From Palsa-295 sp963784385 (GTDB lineage: Bacteria > Acidobacteriota > Terriglobia > Acidiferrales > UBA7541), in contig CAWARF010000007.1 of NCBI GenBank assembly GCA_963784385.1, positions 1 to 64,000 of the forward strand: a stretch of DNA of 64,000 nucleotides, in the 5' to 3' direction. Of this stretch, positions 43,756-51,422 are shown in pieces. The translations under genes were made by a program, and so were the position numbers. The notes under the pieces are model-generated. The model searched no databases and had not been told where the DNA came from. It saw only the letters and a program-made list of their open reading frames with translations. How positions within the stretch are numbered: position 1 is the stretch's first letter; every line of letters begins with the position of its first letter.

Positions 43756-46700
43756 TCAGAACAACAACTTCAGACCAAATTGCAAGATCCGCGGCGGGAC
43801 CGAATCGGTGGTAATCACGCCGAAGGTCGAGCTGCTCACGGAGTTGCCAGGATTGTTGAACTGAGTGTGATTCCAGACGTTGAAGGCTTCCGCCCGAAAT
43901 TGCAGCTGTAGGCCTTCCCTGATCGGCGTCATCTTGGCCAGGGCAAGGTCCCAGTTCCACTGGCCCGGGCCAGAGAGAACGCCTACGGATGAGTTTCCGA
44001 AGAGCGTGCCGCAATTGAGGAATTGGGGTGTAGCACCGGTGCAAGTGCCAGTGTAGGGCCCGGGATTTGGGTTCGGGGTGCCGCCAGCGCGGGGCTCGCT
44101 GCCAAAAGTCGCGAACGCCGCAGTTGCAGCAGTGATGCCCGGGCACTTCGCCGATACGATCGCGATGTAGCAATTCAGGCGGTGTTCGACACCGCCTGAG
44201 GTGGCAAACGGCACCGTGGATTGGCAGTTGCCCGTCGTCGCATCGCACTTACCCGGATTCGCCAATTCGGCTCTGGAAGGGCCACCGGTGATGCTATAGC
44301 CATACAGGCTGCCTCCATAGCCATCGGTGGCGGTGAAGGCTTCACCGTCCTGCACAGTTGTGACCCCGGAAATGCTCCATCCTCCCAGCGCCTTGCCCTC
44401 GAATCCCTTCGTGTTTCTATACGGCAGATCGTAGCTGTAGCTCATGATCAGCCGCTGCGGACGATTGAAAGCCGCCAAGCCATACTGCTGTTCGAGGTTT
44501 GGAATGTAACCGCTAGCCGCACCCGGAGAAAGCACGTTGCCGTTGGCCGTCGACGCGTCGACATCCGTCATAAGCTTGCTCCACGTATAGGCCGCTTGAA
44601 ACGAAAGACCCTTGGAAAACTGATGCCGGATGACTGCCTGGAAGCTGTTGTAGATGGAATCTCCATCGTCTGCCGTGATCCCGTAGCCGCCCCCCGGCCC
44701 CAAGCCGAGATATGGTACGCGCTCGTTTTGATTCACGCTCGTCCCTGAAGCCGGCGGTCCCAGGTTGGTCGTGATCCAATTTGCTGTAGGGTTAGCGGGA
44801 TCGTTAAAGGGCAACGCGCTCGCTGGCACCTCGCCAAACAGGCCCGGCGGAGTGTTGGGGGCGCCTTCAACGATGTAATCGACATTTGATTGGCGATTGT
44901 AATCCAGCAGATGAACGCTGTGTGACCCGACGTATCCAACCGAAACCACCCAGCTGTGCGGGAGCTCGTACTGGACGTCGAAGTTGTATTCCTGCACCAG
45001 CGGGACAGGCATGTTTTGCTGGACGCCCGGAATACTAAGTGGTGAGGCCAGAGTGCGCGGGGCCCATCCAAGCTCGGGACATACTCCACCCGTGCCTGGG
45101 CATGCCTGGCCTTCGAAGGATACCGGCCAGGGGTTTGCGAGGGTCTGGCCCGCGAGCTCGCTAGCCGGGTAGGGGTAATCGGCGGGCGGGTTGCCCTGGA
45201 GTCCCTTGACGAGGAGTTGGCCATAGATGCGGTCATGAAACCAGCCGTAGCCGGCACGGACGACAAGGTGGCTGCCAAACGGCTGCCAGGCAAGCCCGAG
45301 GCGCGGAGAGAAAACATCCCAGGGCGCCGAGTTTTGCAGCGTCTTGTTGCTATTGACGTAGACACCCGTCGCCCCGGAAGGCGACGTGAATCCGAAGACC
45401 TGCGGAGGATAGTTGGACTGCACTACGAACCCAACCAACGTACCCTGTGGATTGTTGAGAAAATAAGAGCCCGTATTTACCTGTCTCAGCAGGCTTGGCC
45501 ACACGGTGCTGAAATAGCCGGTCGTGTTCGTAGGCAGACCGTTGTACTCCCACCTCACGCCGATGTTGACGGTGAGCCGCTTGGTAGCTTTGATGTCGTC
45601 TTGAACATAGGCGGAGAAGGTGTTTGCACGGATCGACTCATAGGTACCCGATAACGGAGTTCGCGATGAAAGACTCGTCGCACTGATTGTACCGACGCCG
45701 CCATACAAGAAGTCGCCGAAGGTCGGCATGCTGAATCCACCGGGCGACGGCAGGGCATAAATCCACTGCGTGCGGTCGAGTTCGAGTCCGGTGCGAATCG
45801 ACTGCCTCCCGTGGTTCCAGGAGACATCGTCGGCATATTGATACTGGCTGAGAGCGTCGTTGGCGGCGGTAAACGAATTCCCGGCAAAAGAGAACCCTCC
45901 AACGTTGTAATACCCGGATACCGGAGTTCCCGAGATGGAAATAGCAGGAATCCTGTACATATTCGCGCTCGCTCCCGAAACCGCTGGACACGGGGCGCCA
46001 TTGTTAACCTGGGGGATGATGCCCACATCGCAGGCGTTCAGACTCCACTCGTCGGTGGCTGTGGTTAGGGCGCGATTGTACGAGAAGCGCGCCGAGTTCA
46101 CCAAGTTGTTGGTCAGAATAGAGGTGAGTCTCAGGACCCCGTCATAGTTCTTGAAATCGATGTCCGTGGGCGCGCCCGGCAAGCTGGAAAGAAAGCTCAT
46201 GATCGTCGGATTGTCTGAGAAGAAGTAGCGTTCGCTCAGAGTGTGCTTGCTTGAGATGACGTAGTCGCTGTTAGCAACAAACTGGTTCTCATTCGATACG
46301 GCGGGCTGCTCGATGGTGATGAGGCAGGGCGCGGCGCACGATGATGGGGCGCCGGCGACGAAAAAGCCCTGATTCAAGCCGCCTTTGAGACCAGGAGCCT
46401 GCAGGATCGCAATCGACACAGGGCTGATGTTTGACCCGTCCGCTGCGATTGCCGGGCCGTGGCCGCTAAGAGTGCCCTGGTTCTCAGGACCGCCTACGCC
46501 GAAAACGCTTCCCAAGTATGCTCGGTAAGCCGCGGTATTGTTGGTGCAGCGAAGATCCGCGCAGACACCGCTGGTAAAATCAGCGTAGTCGTTGATGGCC
46601 GGCACGTCGACAGAAGAGGAACCTTGACTCACGACTCCGTTGAGCTGCCGGGTTCCCTGATACGAACCGAAGAAGAACAACTTGTCCTTCTTAATCGGCC

Positions 46701-47634
46701 CGCCCAGCGTGAAGCCGTACTGATTCTGCTTGAGGGTCTGCGGCTGGTTCGGCTTGCCGGTCGCAATTTCCGATCGCTTTACAAAGAAATCGTTCGCGTT
46801 GAAAAAGTTGTTGCGGTTGAACTCCCACACGTCTCCGTGGAAGTCGTTCGTACCGCTCTTGGTCACGACGTTGACGTTCGCGCCCGGGTTCCGGCCGTAG
46901 GAGGCGTCGTATTGAGATGTCTGAATCTTGAATTCGGCAATCGAATCGGGATTCGGAACCGCTATGGAACCGTACGCGCTGACCGCAGCCGCCCCTCCAA
47001 TGGCATAGCTTGTGATGGACGCTCCGTCCATCTGATAGTTGTTTTGGGAGGACATTGAGCCATTCACGTTGACATCCTCCGTACCGTTTCCAAACGCGGC
47101 GGCATTGGCCACGTTGTTGACGACCCCCGGAGAGAGACTGATGATCTGCGTGTAGTTGCGGGTGCTGAGAGGCAAGGCTGTTATTTCGTGCGATCCGACC
47201 AAGGTGCCGATCGTAGCGTTCTGAGTCTGTATCGTTTCGGCGGTGGATTCAACGGTCACCTGCTGCGCCTGGGCACCCACCGTCAGCGTGCGGTTCAGAA
47301 CGGGAGTTTCCGTGACGTCCACCGTCACCGACGGAACCGTCGTTGTAGCAAATCCCGCGGCGGAAAACCGGACGCTGTAATTTCCGGGGGGGAGCAACGA
47401 AAACTTGTAGTCACCCGTCGCGGCCGTCGTAACCGTGCGAACCTCTCCGGTTCCCAGATTCGTAACCGTCACCATCGCGCCCGCGATCACTGCGCCAGAC
47501 GGATCGGATACGACGCCTGTCAGCGCACCGGTGGTCGAGCTCTGCGCCAAAAGCGGCGCCGCGCCAACGCAAAGTCCGAACATGCATGCCAGCACGACAC
47601 GCGAGAAAATCGTCACTCTGGCCCCTCTGGTCAT
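43756..47634 (-). CDS. Oar-like TonB-dependent receptor 1
   Basis: 1292 aa. The ATG at 47634 has GGGGGG upstream. Signal peptide ending 'APLLAQ'. An N-terminal carboxypeptidase-regulatory-like (CarboxypepD_reg) domain spans about 32-115 ('TGALTGVVSDPSGAVIAGAMVTVTN'). A plug domain follows ('NSQNTI', 'YQMDGASITSYAIGG', 'FKIQTSQYDASYGRNPGANVNVVTKSGTNDFHG') and then a 22-strand-type barrel ending in a terminal 'LQFGLKLLF'. Oar-like receptors import large or complex substrates, or proteins, with TonB energy. It is divergently oriented from an IclR regulator, and palindromes lie between them, so it is likely a specific substrate receptor under that regulator. Ligand unknown. Confidence 0.9.
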   Translation of the reverse strand: MTRGARVTIFSRVVLACMFGLCVGAAPLLAQSSTTGALTGVVSDPSGAVIAGAMVTVTNLGTGEVRTVTTAATGDYKFSLLPPGNYSVRFSAAGFATTTVPSVTVDVTETPVLNRTLTVGAQAQQVTVESTAETIQTQNATIGTLVGSHEITALPLSTRNYTQIISLSPGVVNNVANAAAFGNGTEDVNVNGSMSSQNNYQMDGASITSYAIGGAAAVSAYGSIAVPNPDSIAEFKIQTSQYDASYGRNPGANVNVVTKSGTNDFHGDVWEFNRNNFFNANDFFVKRSEIATGKPNQPQTLKQNQYGFTLGGPIKKDKLFFFGSYQGTRQLNGVVSQGSSSVDVPAINDYADFTSGVCADLRCTNNTAAYRAYLGSVFGVGGPENQGTLSGHGPAIAADGSNISPVSIAILQAPGLKGGLNQGFFVAGAPSSCAAPCLITIEQPAVSNENQFVANSDYVISSKHTLSERYFFSDNPTIMSFLSSLPGAPTDIDFKNYDGVLRLTSILTNNLVNSARFSYNRALTTATDEWSLNACDVGIIPQVNNGAPCPAVSGASANMYRIPAISISGTPVSGYYNVGGFSFAGNSFTAANDALSQYQYADDVSWNHGRQSIRTGLELDRTQWIYALPSPGGFSMPTFGDFLYGGVGTISATSLSSRTPLSGTYESIRANTFSAYVQDDIKATKRLTVNIGVRWEYNGLPTNTTGYFSTVWPSLLRQVNTGSYFLNNPQGTLVGFVVQSNYPPQVFGFTSPSGATGVYVNSNKTLQNSAPWDVFSPRLGLAWQPFGSHLVVRAGYGWFHDRIYGQLLVKGLQGNPPADYPYPASELAGQTLANPWPVSFEGQACPGTGGVCPELGWAPRTLASPLSIPGVQQNMPVPLVQEYNFDVQYELPHSWVVSVGYVGSHSVHLLDYNRQSNVDYIVEGAPNTPPGLFGEVPASALPFNDPANPTANWITTNLGPPASGTSVNQNERVPYLGLGPGGGYGITADDGDSIYNSFQAVIRHQFSKGLSFQAAYTWSKLMTDVDASTANGNVLSPGAASGYIPNLEQQYGLAAFNRPQRLIMSYSYDLPYRNTKGFEGKALGGWSISGVTTVQDGEAFTATDGYGGSLYGYSITGGPSRAELANPGKCDATTGNCQSTVPFATSGGVEHRLNCYIAIVSAKCPGITAATAAFATFGSEPRAGGTPNPNPGPYTGTCTGATPQFLNCGTLFGNSSVGVLSGPGQWNWDLALAKMTPIREGLQLQFRAEAFNVWNHTQFNNPGNSVSSSTFGVITTDSVPPRILQFGLKLLF

Positions 47635-47788
47635 AAACGAATGCCCCCCAAGTTCGTTTGCCCGCTAAAGAACCGTCAGAAACACGGTGTACCCCACCGC
47701 AAAGGCTTACAGTCTCACCAAACCCGCGACTGTATGACACCGTAGCGTACGGCGTGTCAAGGAGTATTTTATGCCGCAAAGCCATTTT

Positions 47789-47803
47789 GTTCGTTATACG
47801 AAC
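47789..47803. promoter_or_regulatory. Palindrome GTTCGT-TAT-ACGAAC (candidate IclR operator)
   Basis: Perfect dyad with 6-bp arms and a 3-bp centre, located about 155 bp upstream of the receptor start. Half-site shared with the 47931 palindrome, suggesting binding of the neighbouring IclR-family dimer/tetramer. Confidence 0.6.
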
Positions 47804-47930
47804 GTATGAAGAAGTCGGGGTGGGACCACGGGGATGTACGCGAAAAGCGTTTGTTTCACTGAATGACATAGTATCTCACGAGAAATTAAGGCGTTCAACA
47901 ATGACCGCCAATCAGTCGCAAATACCGTCT

Positions 47931-47949
47931 ATGTTCGTCTGACGAACAT
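47931..47949. promoter_or_regulatory. Palindrome ATGTTCGTC-T-GACGAACAT (candidate IclR operator)
   Basis: Perfect 9-bp arms with a single central base, 122 bp before the IclR start codon. It repeats the GTTCGT/ACGAAC half-site of the upstream dyad. The centre-to-centre spacing of about 144 bp is close to 14 helical turns, compatible with looping (inference). Confidence 0.6.
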
Positions 47950-48071
47950 CCTTGTCAGCACGTCTTTCGGTTTGTGTATACCGCAGCTTAGCCCTATACT
48001 GCCGGTAACAGAGACGCTGGTGCCGAGATCTCGTTCCAGCATTCTACGAAGGATTCGATGCCGGGCTCACG

Positions 48072-48833
48072 ATGAAAGTCCCAGAGCAAACTCCCGGCGA
48101 CCATTATGTTCGGTCGCTGGCAAGAGGTCTCGCTGTGATCCGCAGTTTCAGCGCTGAAACACCCCGCCAGACTCTCGCTCAAGTGGCCGTGAAGGCGGGA
48201 CTCGACCGCGCAGGCGCTCGCCGAATTCTGCTGACTCTAGAATCACTCGGATACGTGCGGCGCGAAGGCCGCAACTTTTTCCCCACACCCGCGATTCTTC
48301 ATCTCGGCTACAGCTATCTTTCGACGGTACCCAGCTGGAGAGTCGCCGAACGCGCAATGTTCGATTTAGTTGATGCCGTGAAGGAATCCGCTTCGCTGGG
48401 GGTTTTGACCAAGTCGGACGTTGTTTCTGTCGCATGCGTCAACGCGCATCATTCTTTGACAGTTAATCTAGTAGTGGGCTTTAGGGAGCCAGCGTATTGC
48501 GCGGCGCGCGGACGTATCTTGCTCGGGGCGTTGCCGGAAACCGATCTGATTCGCGTGCTCAAGGAATGGAAACGGAGTAGATTCGCGAATCGCACAACGA
48601 CTTCAATCTCGAAACTGGTGCAAATTGTAAAACATGATTGGCAGAAGGGTTGGTCATTCGTAAGTAGCGAGTCACTCTGTGGGATTGCAGTGCCTGTCTT
48701 CAGTCCCTCTGGTCAATTGACCGCTGCAATGGGCGTGGTCGGACTTCCGACAAGTACAGGTCGCCAAAAAATGGTGGAGACTATATTGCCGCGATTGCAA
48801 CAAACGGCAAAGACGCTGTGGGATGGTTCGTAG
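48072..48833 (+). CDS. IclR-family transcriptional regulator
   Basis: 253 aa. N-terminal winged helix (about 10-70): 'YVRSLARGLAVIRSFSAETPRQTLAQVAVKAGLDRAGARRIL' family pattern (shown in part). The C-terminal IclR effector domain has 'SWRVAERAMFDLVDAVKESASLGVLTKSDVVSVACV', 'RGRILLGALPE', 'GWSFVSSESLCGIAVPVF' and 'LTAAMGVVGLP'. It is most like the PcaU/PobR branch that senses aromatic or hydroxyl acids. Divergent from TonB receptor 1, which is the obvious candidate target. Effector unknown. Confidence 0.9.
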   Translation: MKVPEQTPGDHYVRSLARGLAVIRSFSAETPRQTLAQVAVKAGLDRAGARRILLTLESLGYVRREGRNFFPTPAILHLGYSYLSTVPSWRVAERAMFDLVDAVKESASLGVLTKSDVVSVACVNAHHSLTVNLVVGFREPAYCAARGRILLGALPETDLIRVLKEWKRSRFANRTTTSISKLVQIVKHDWQKGWSFVSSESLCGIAVPVFSPSGQLTAAMGVVGLPTSTGRQKMVETILPRLQQTAKTLWDGS

Positions 48834-48879
48834 CAACAAGATATCCGACTCGACGTTGGGTTTGGTTCTCATTGCTGTG

Positions 48880-49578
48880 CTAGCGGGCGATTCCGCGTTC
48901 GAGGCCGATGTGGGTGGACTGGTGCTCGAAAACATGCGCGCAGCCACGCAAGGGCGAAGCATCGAGCAGGAGTTGCAGCTCCGGCAGCGTGTAGGCCGCA
49001 CGGACGGAGTCGCGATAGAGCTTTCGCATCGGGCCGGAATAGTGGCGGCCGTGCCAGCGAACGTGAAACGGATGCGCGAAGCGCCCCGGGCGGCGAAGAT
49101 CGCGCAGCAAGATCGCGCCGTCGGGCTTGGCGAGGCGCGCCATCTCGGATAGCAAGTGCCGAGGCTCCTCCAGGTGGTGCAATACCGAATTGCACATCAC
49201 GAAATCGAAACTGGCGTCGGGGAAACCCAGCTTGTTGCCGTCCGCGACGCGAAATTCGACGCGGCCGGCAAGCGCCGGGCCCACCGCTTCGAAATTGGCG
49301 TGGGCCTGGGCGATCATGTTGGGCGAACGGTCGACGCCAATGAACTTCCAGCGGGTGAGGCGGCGGGCGAGCTTGATGACGATCTGTCCTGGCCCGGTAC
49401 CGATATCGAGGGCGCGGCCCCGCTCGCGGCCGTTGAGGAGACGAAGGGCGCGGTCGACGAAAGTGTCGTCGATTTTGTCGAGATAGGCTTGCGTCGCGGA
49501 CCAGGAATAGGCCTCGACTTCGCCCGAATCGTCCATCACTTCGGGTTCCGGAACGCGCGGCAGATCGAAGAGGGCCAT
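48880..49578 (-). CDS. Class I SAM-dependent methyltransferase
   Basis: 232 aa. The SAM-binding motif I is 'GRALDIGTGPGQIVIKLARR' (G-loop about 58-64); motif II 'KFIGVDRSPNMIAQAHAN'; 'VADGNKLGFPDASFDFVMCNSVLHHLEEPRHLLSEM' gives post-I/II and the LHH-type acidic motif (in part). The N-terminal 'ATQAYLDKIDDTFVDRAL' is typical of ubiquinone/menaquinone-type (UbiE-like) enzymes with small-molecule substrates. Convergent with the IclR gene. Substrate not determinable. Confidence 0.88.
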   Translation of the reverse strand: MALFDLPRVPEPEVMDDSGEVEAYSWSATQAYLDKIDDTFVDRALRLLNGRERGRALDIGTGPGQIVIKLARRLTRWKFIGVDRSPNMIAQAHANFEAVGPALAGRVEFRVADGNKLGFPDASFDFVMCNSVLHHLEEPRHLLSEMARLAKPDGAILLRDLRRPGRFAHPFHVRWHGRHYSGPMRKLYRDSVRAAYTLPELQLLLDASPLRGCAHVFEHQSTHIGLERGIAR

Positions 49579-49675
49579 CGCGGAAGTGTAATGAAATGGC
49601 GGCCGAGAATGCTAGTGTCGTGTCCGGAAAATTGACTGTTGAACCGCTTCAGCTTGCAGCATCAGCCTCGAAACC

Positions 49676-49739
49676 CCGGGGCTGAAGCCCAGTTACCCTT
49701 ACGGCTTTTTCGCGGGCCTGAAGGCCCACGCTTCCACCC
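49676..49739. repeat. Dispersed acidobacterial intergenic repeat, copy 4
   Basis: 'ccccggggctgaagcccagtt', 'acggctttttcgcgggcctg', 'aaggcccacgcttccacc'. Same order of parts as copies 1 and 2, between the methyltransferase and the metallopeptidase genes. Confidence 0.7.
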
Positions 49740-49824
49740 TATGGCACGCTTCCACCTTAGGACCCGCTTCGACCCTGGGGTAGGTTCGACCCACAAGAAA
49801 ATCCAACGAAGACAGGAGAAAATG

Positions 49825-51258
49825 CTAGCGGGAAGCGAGCATGGCCCGCGGCGTGATCGGACTCTTCGCCGGAACGAACCTCGCGGCGGATTCTGACGTT
49901 GCTGTCTCCGCGGGGCTGGGCGCGGGGGGCCAGCCGATGGCGTGGTCGATGGCGTCGAAAGTCTGGCGAGTGGCGCGCTCGACCGAGAGACATTTCAAAT
50001 CGACGCACCAGAGAAAAACGCCGCCCTGATCCGTCTGAAACTGAAAGAAGTTGGGACGCCGGAAGAGTTGAGCCCTCGCCGCGTATTTCGTCTCGAGCCC
50101 TTCGCTGTACTGGCCGAAAAAGGTGCCAGTGTGATCGGACGTGTCGAGCGAGAGGAGGAAAACGTCGGGAGTTTGCTTGGTTTTCTCGTCTTCGAAGACG
50201 GCGTAGCGGTCGCCGGTCCATGCAGGAGAAAGCGCATCCGCGCGCTCGGCGCCGATGAACTGCTTCAGGATTTCCTCGAGCCCGAATTCGCCCATTACGT
50301 TTTCCTCGAGCAGCTTCCAATCGGACGGGACCAAGCCCTTCCATTCAGGCAGCGTGATTTTCTGCGGCACGACGCCTTTGAAATACAAATCCGGGTGCAT
50401 GATCTGCTGCGTCGAGACGGGCGGATTCTGGAAGATCAAGTGCAGGTCGCTCCAACCCGAATGCGTCTTCAGGAATTGCTGCGCGAACGAGGCGCCGGAG
50501 AGATATGGAAAGAGGAGGTCGTCGCGGATGTAGGGCGGCGCCTTGACGAGATTTGGGTCCTTATCCATTTCCTGAAGGGCGCTGGTGCGCATCAGAACCG
50601 TAATATCGGGAAGATCGCGGACGCCGACTTTGTCGTCGCGGAGCGCGTAATCGACCATGGCCGCCATGGCGGTGCCTTCGCTAACGGCGTCGCGCGCCAT
50701 CTCGGCGTCGTCATTGGGGCGGGCAGCTTTGATCCAGGGATCGATGTGGAAAGATTGATCTTCCAGGGCATGGGTGAGCTCGTGGGACATCACTTCGCGC
50801 TGCTCATCAGGCTCGATCCAAGCGGCGATGTAGAACTCCTTCGCCTTGGGATCGTAGAGGCCGGCAACCTGATCGGTGAGGACCTGAAGCATGAACGAAT
50901 CAAGCGGAAAATCCTTGGGGATCAGACCGAAGGCTTCGAGGGCTTTGCGATCGGCGTAGCGCTGCGAATCGTCCTTGTCTTCATTTTCTTCACGGATGAG
51001 GTAGTCGCGAATCTCCTGCTTGGAGCGGAGGCTCTTTTTCAGCGGCTCGAGGATGGGGAGGTGGAGGATCTGGCTCATCTGCTGGAGAACTTCGTCCGCG
51101 GCCTGGAGAAACTCGGGATTGGGAGTGGGCGCGACCTGCGCGGCGGCAGGCGGCGGGCTTACCGCATCCGGAGCGACCGGAGATGGGGGCTGCGATTGCT
51201 GCGCCGCAGCGGTTAACGCGAAAACGATTAGAGCTGCGAAGACAGCGAGTCGCTTCAT
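49825..51258 (-). CDS. Secreted Zn-dependent metallopeptidase-like protein (HExxH)
   Basis: 477 aa from the ATG at 51258 (MKRLAVFAALIVFALTAAAQ; signal peptide). A Pro/Ala-rich linker (about 20-45) precedes a helical domain. The zinc signature H159-E-L-T-H163 lies in 'EVMSHELTHALEDQSFHID', and a likely downstream Glu ligand lies in 'ARDAVSEGTAMAAMVDYALR' (about 193). The domain after 'FPYLSGASFAQQFLKTHSGW' and 'LHLIFQNPPVSTQQIMHPD' resembles gluzincin-type M-family proteins widespread in Acidobacteriota. Probably a periplasmic/extracellular protease. Stand-alone. Confidence 0.83.
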   Translation of the reverse strand: MKRLAVFAALIVFALTAAAQQSQPPSPVAPDAVSPPPAAAQVAPTPNPEFLQAADEVLQQMSQILHLPILEPLKKSLRSKQEIRDYLIREENEDKDDSQRYADRKALEAFGLIPKDFPLDSFMLQVLTDQVAGLYDPKAKEFYIAAWIEPDEQREVMSHELTHALEDQSFHIDPWIKAARPNDDAEMARDAVSEGTAMAAMVDYALRDDKVGVRDLPDITVLMRTSALQEMDKDPNLVKAPPYIRDDLLFPYLSGASFAQQFLKTHSGWSDLHLIFQNPPVSTQQIMHPDLYFKGVVPQKITLPEWKGLVPSDWKLLEENVMGEFGLEEILKQFIGAERADALSPAWTGDRYAVFEDEKTKQTPDVFLLSLDTSDHTGTFFGQYSEGLETKYAARAQLFRRPNFFQFQTDQGGVFLWCVDLKCLSVERATRQTFDAIDHAIGWPPAPSPAETATSESAARFVPAKSPITPRAMLASR

Positions 51259-51422
51259 TCGAACCCCGAGAGTCTGATGCCTCGATCAGGATAGCAGGTT
51301 TCCCGGTGGCTCACGGGGCGTGGCGATTCGACAAGACTCCTCATGGCCACCATTCGGCAAGGAAGAGAGATTCTTCGGCCAGAAACGGGCCCCAGAATGA
51401 CGGATCCGACGTGGCGTCGAAT

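Larger units (their letters stand above)
47635..48071. promoter_or_regulatory. Divergent promoter region between TonB receptor 1 and IclR regulator
   Basis: 437 bp with no gene. Contains two related palindromes (47789-47803 and 47931-47949) sharing the half-site GTTCGT/ACGAAC. A 'GACAC...GTGTC' repeat at about 47735-47758 is closer to the receptor start. Promoters for both genes are expected here. Confidence 0.6.
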
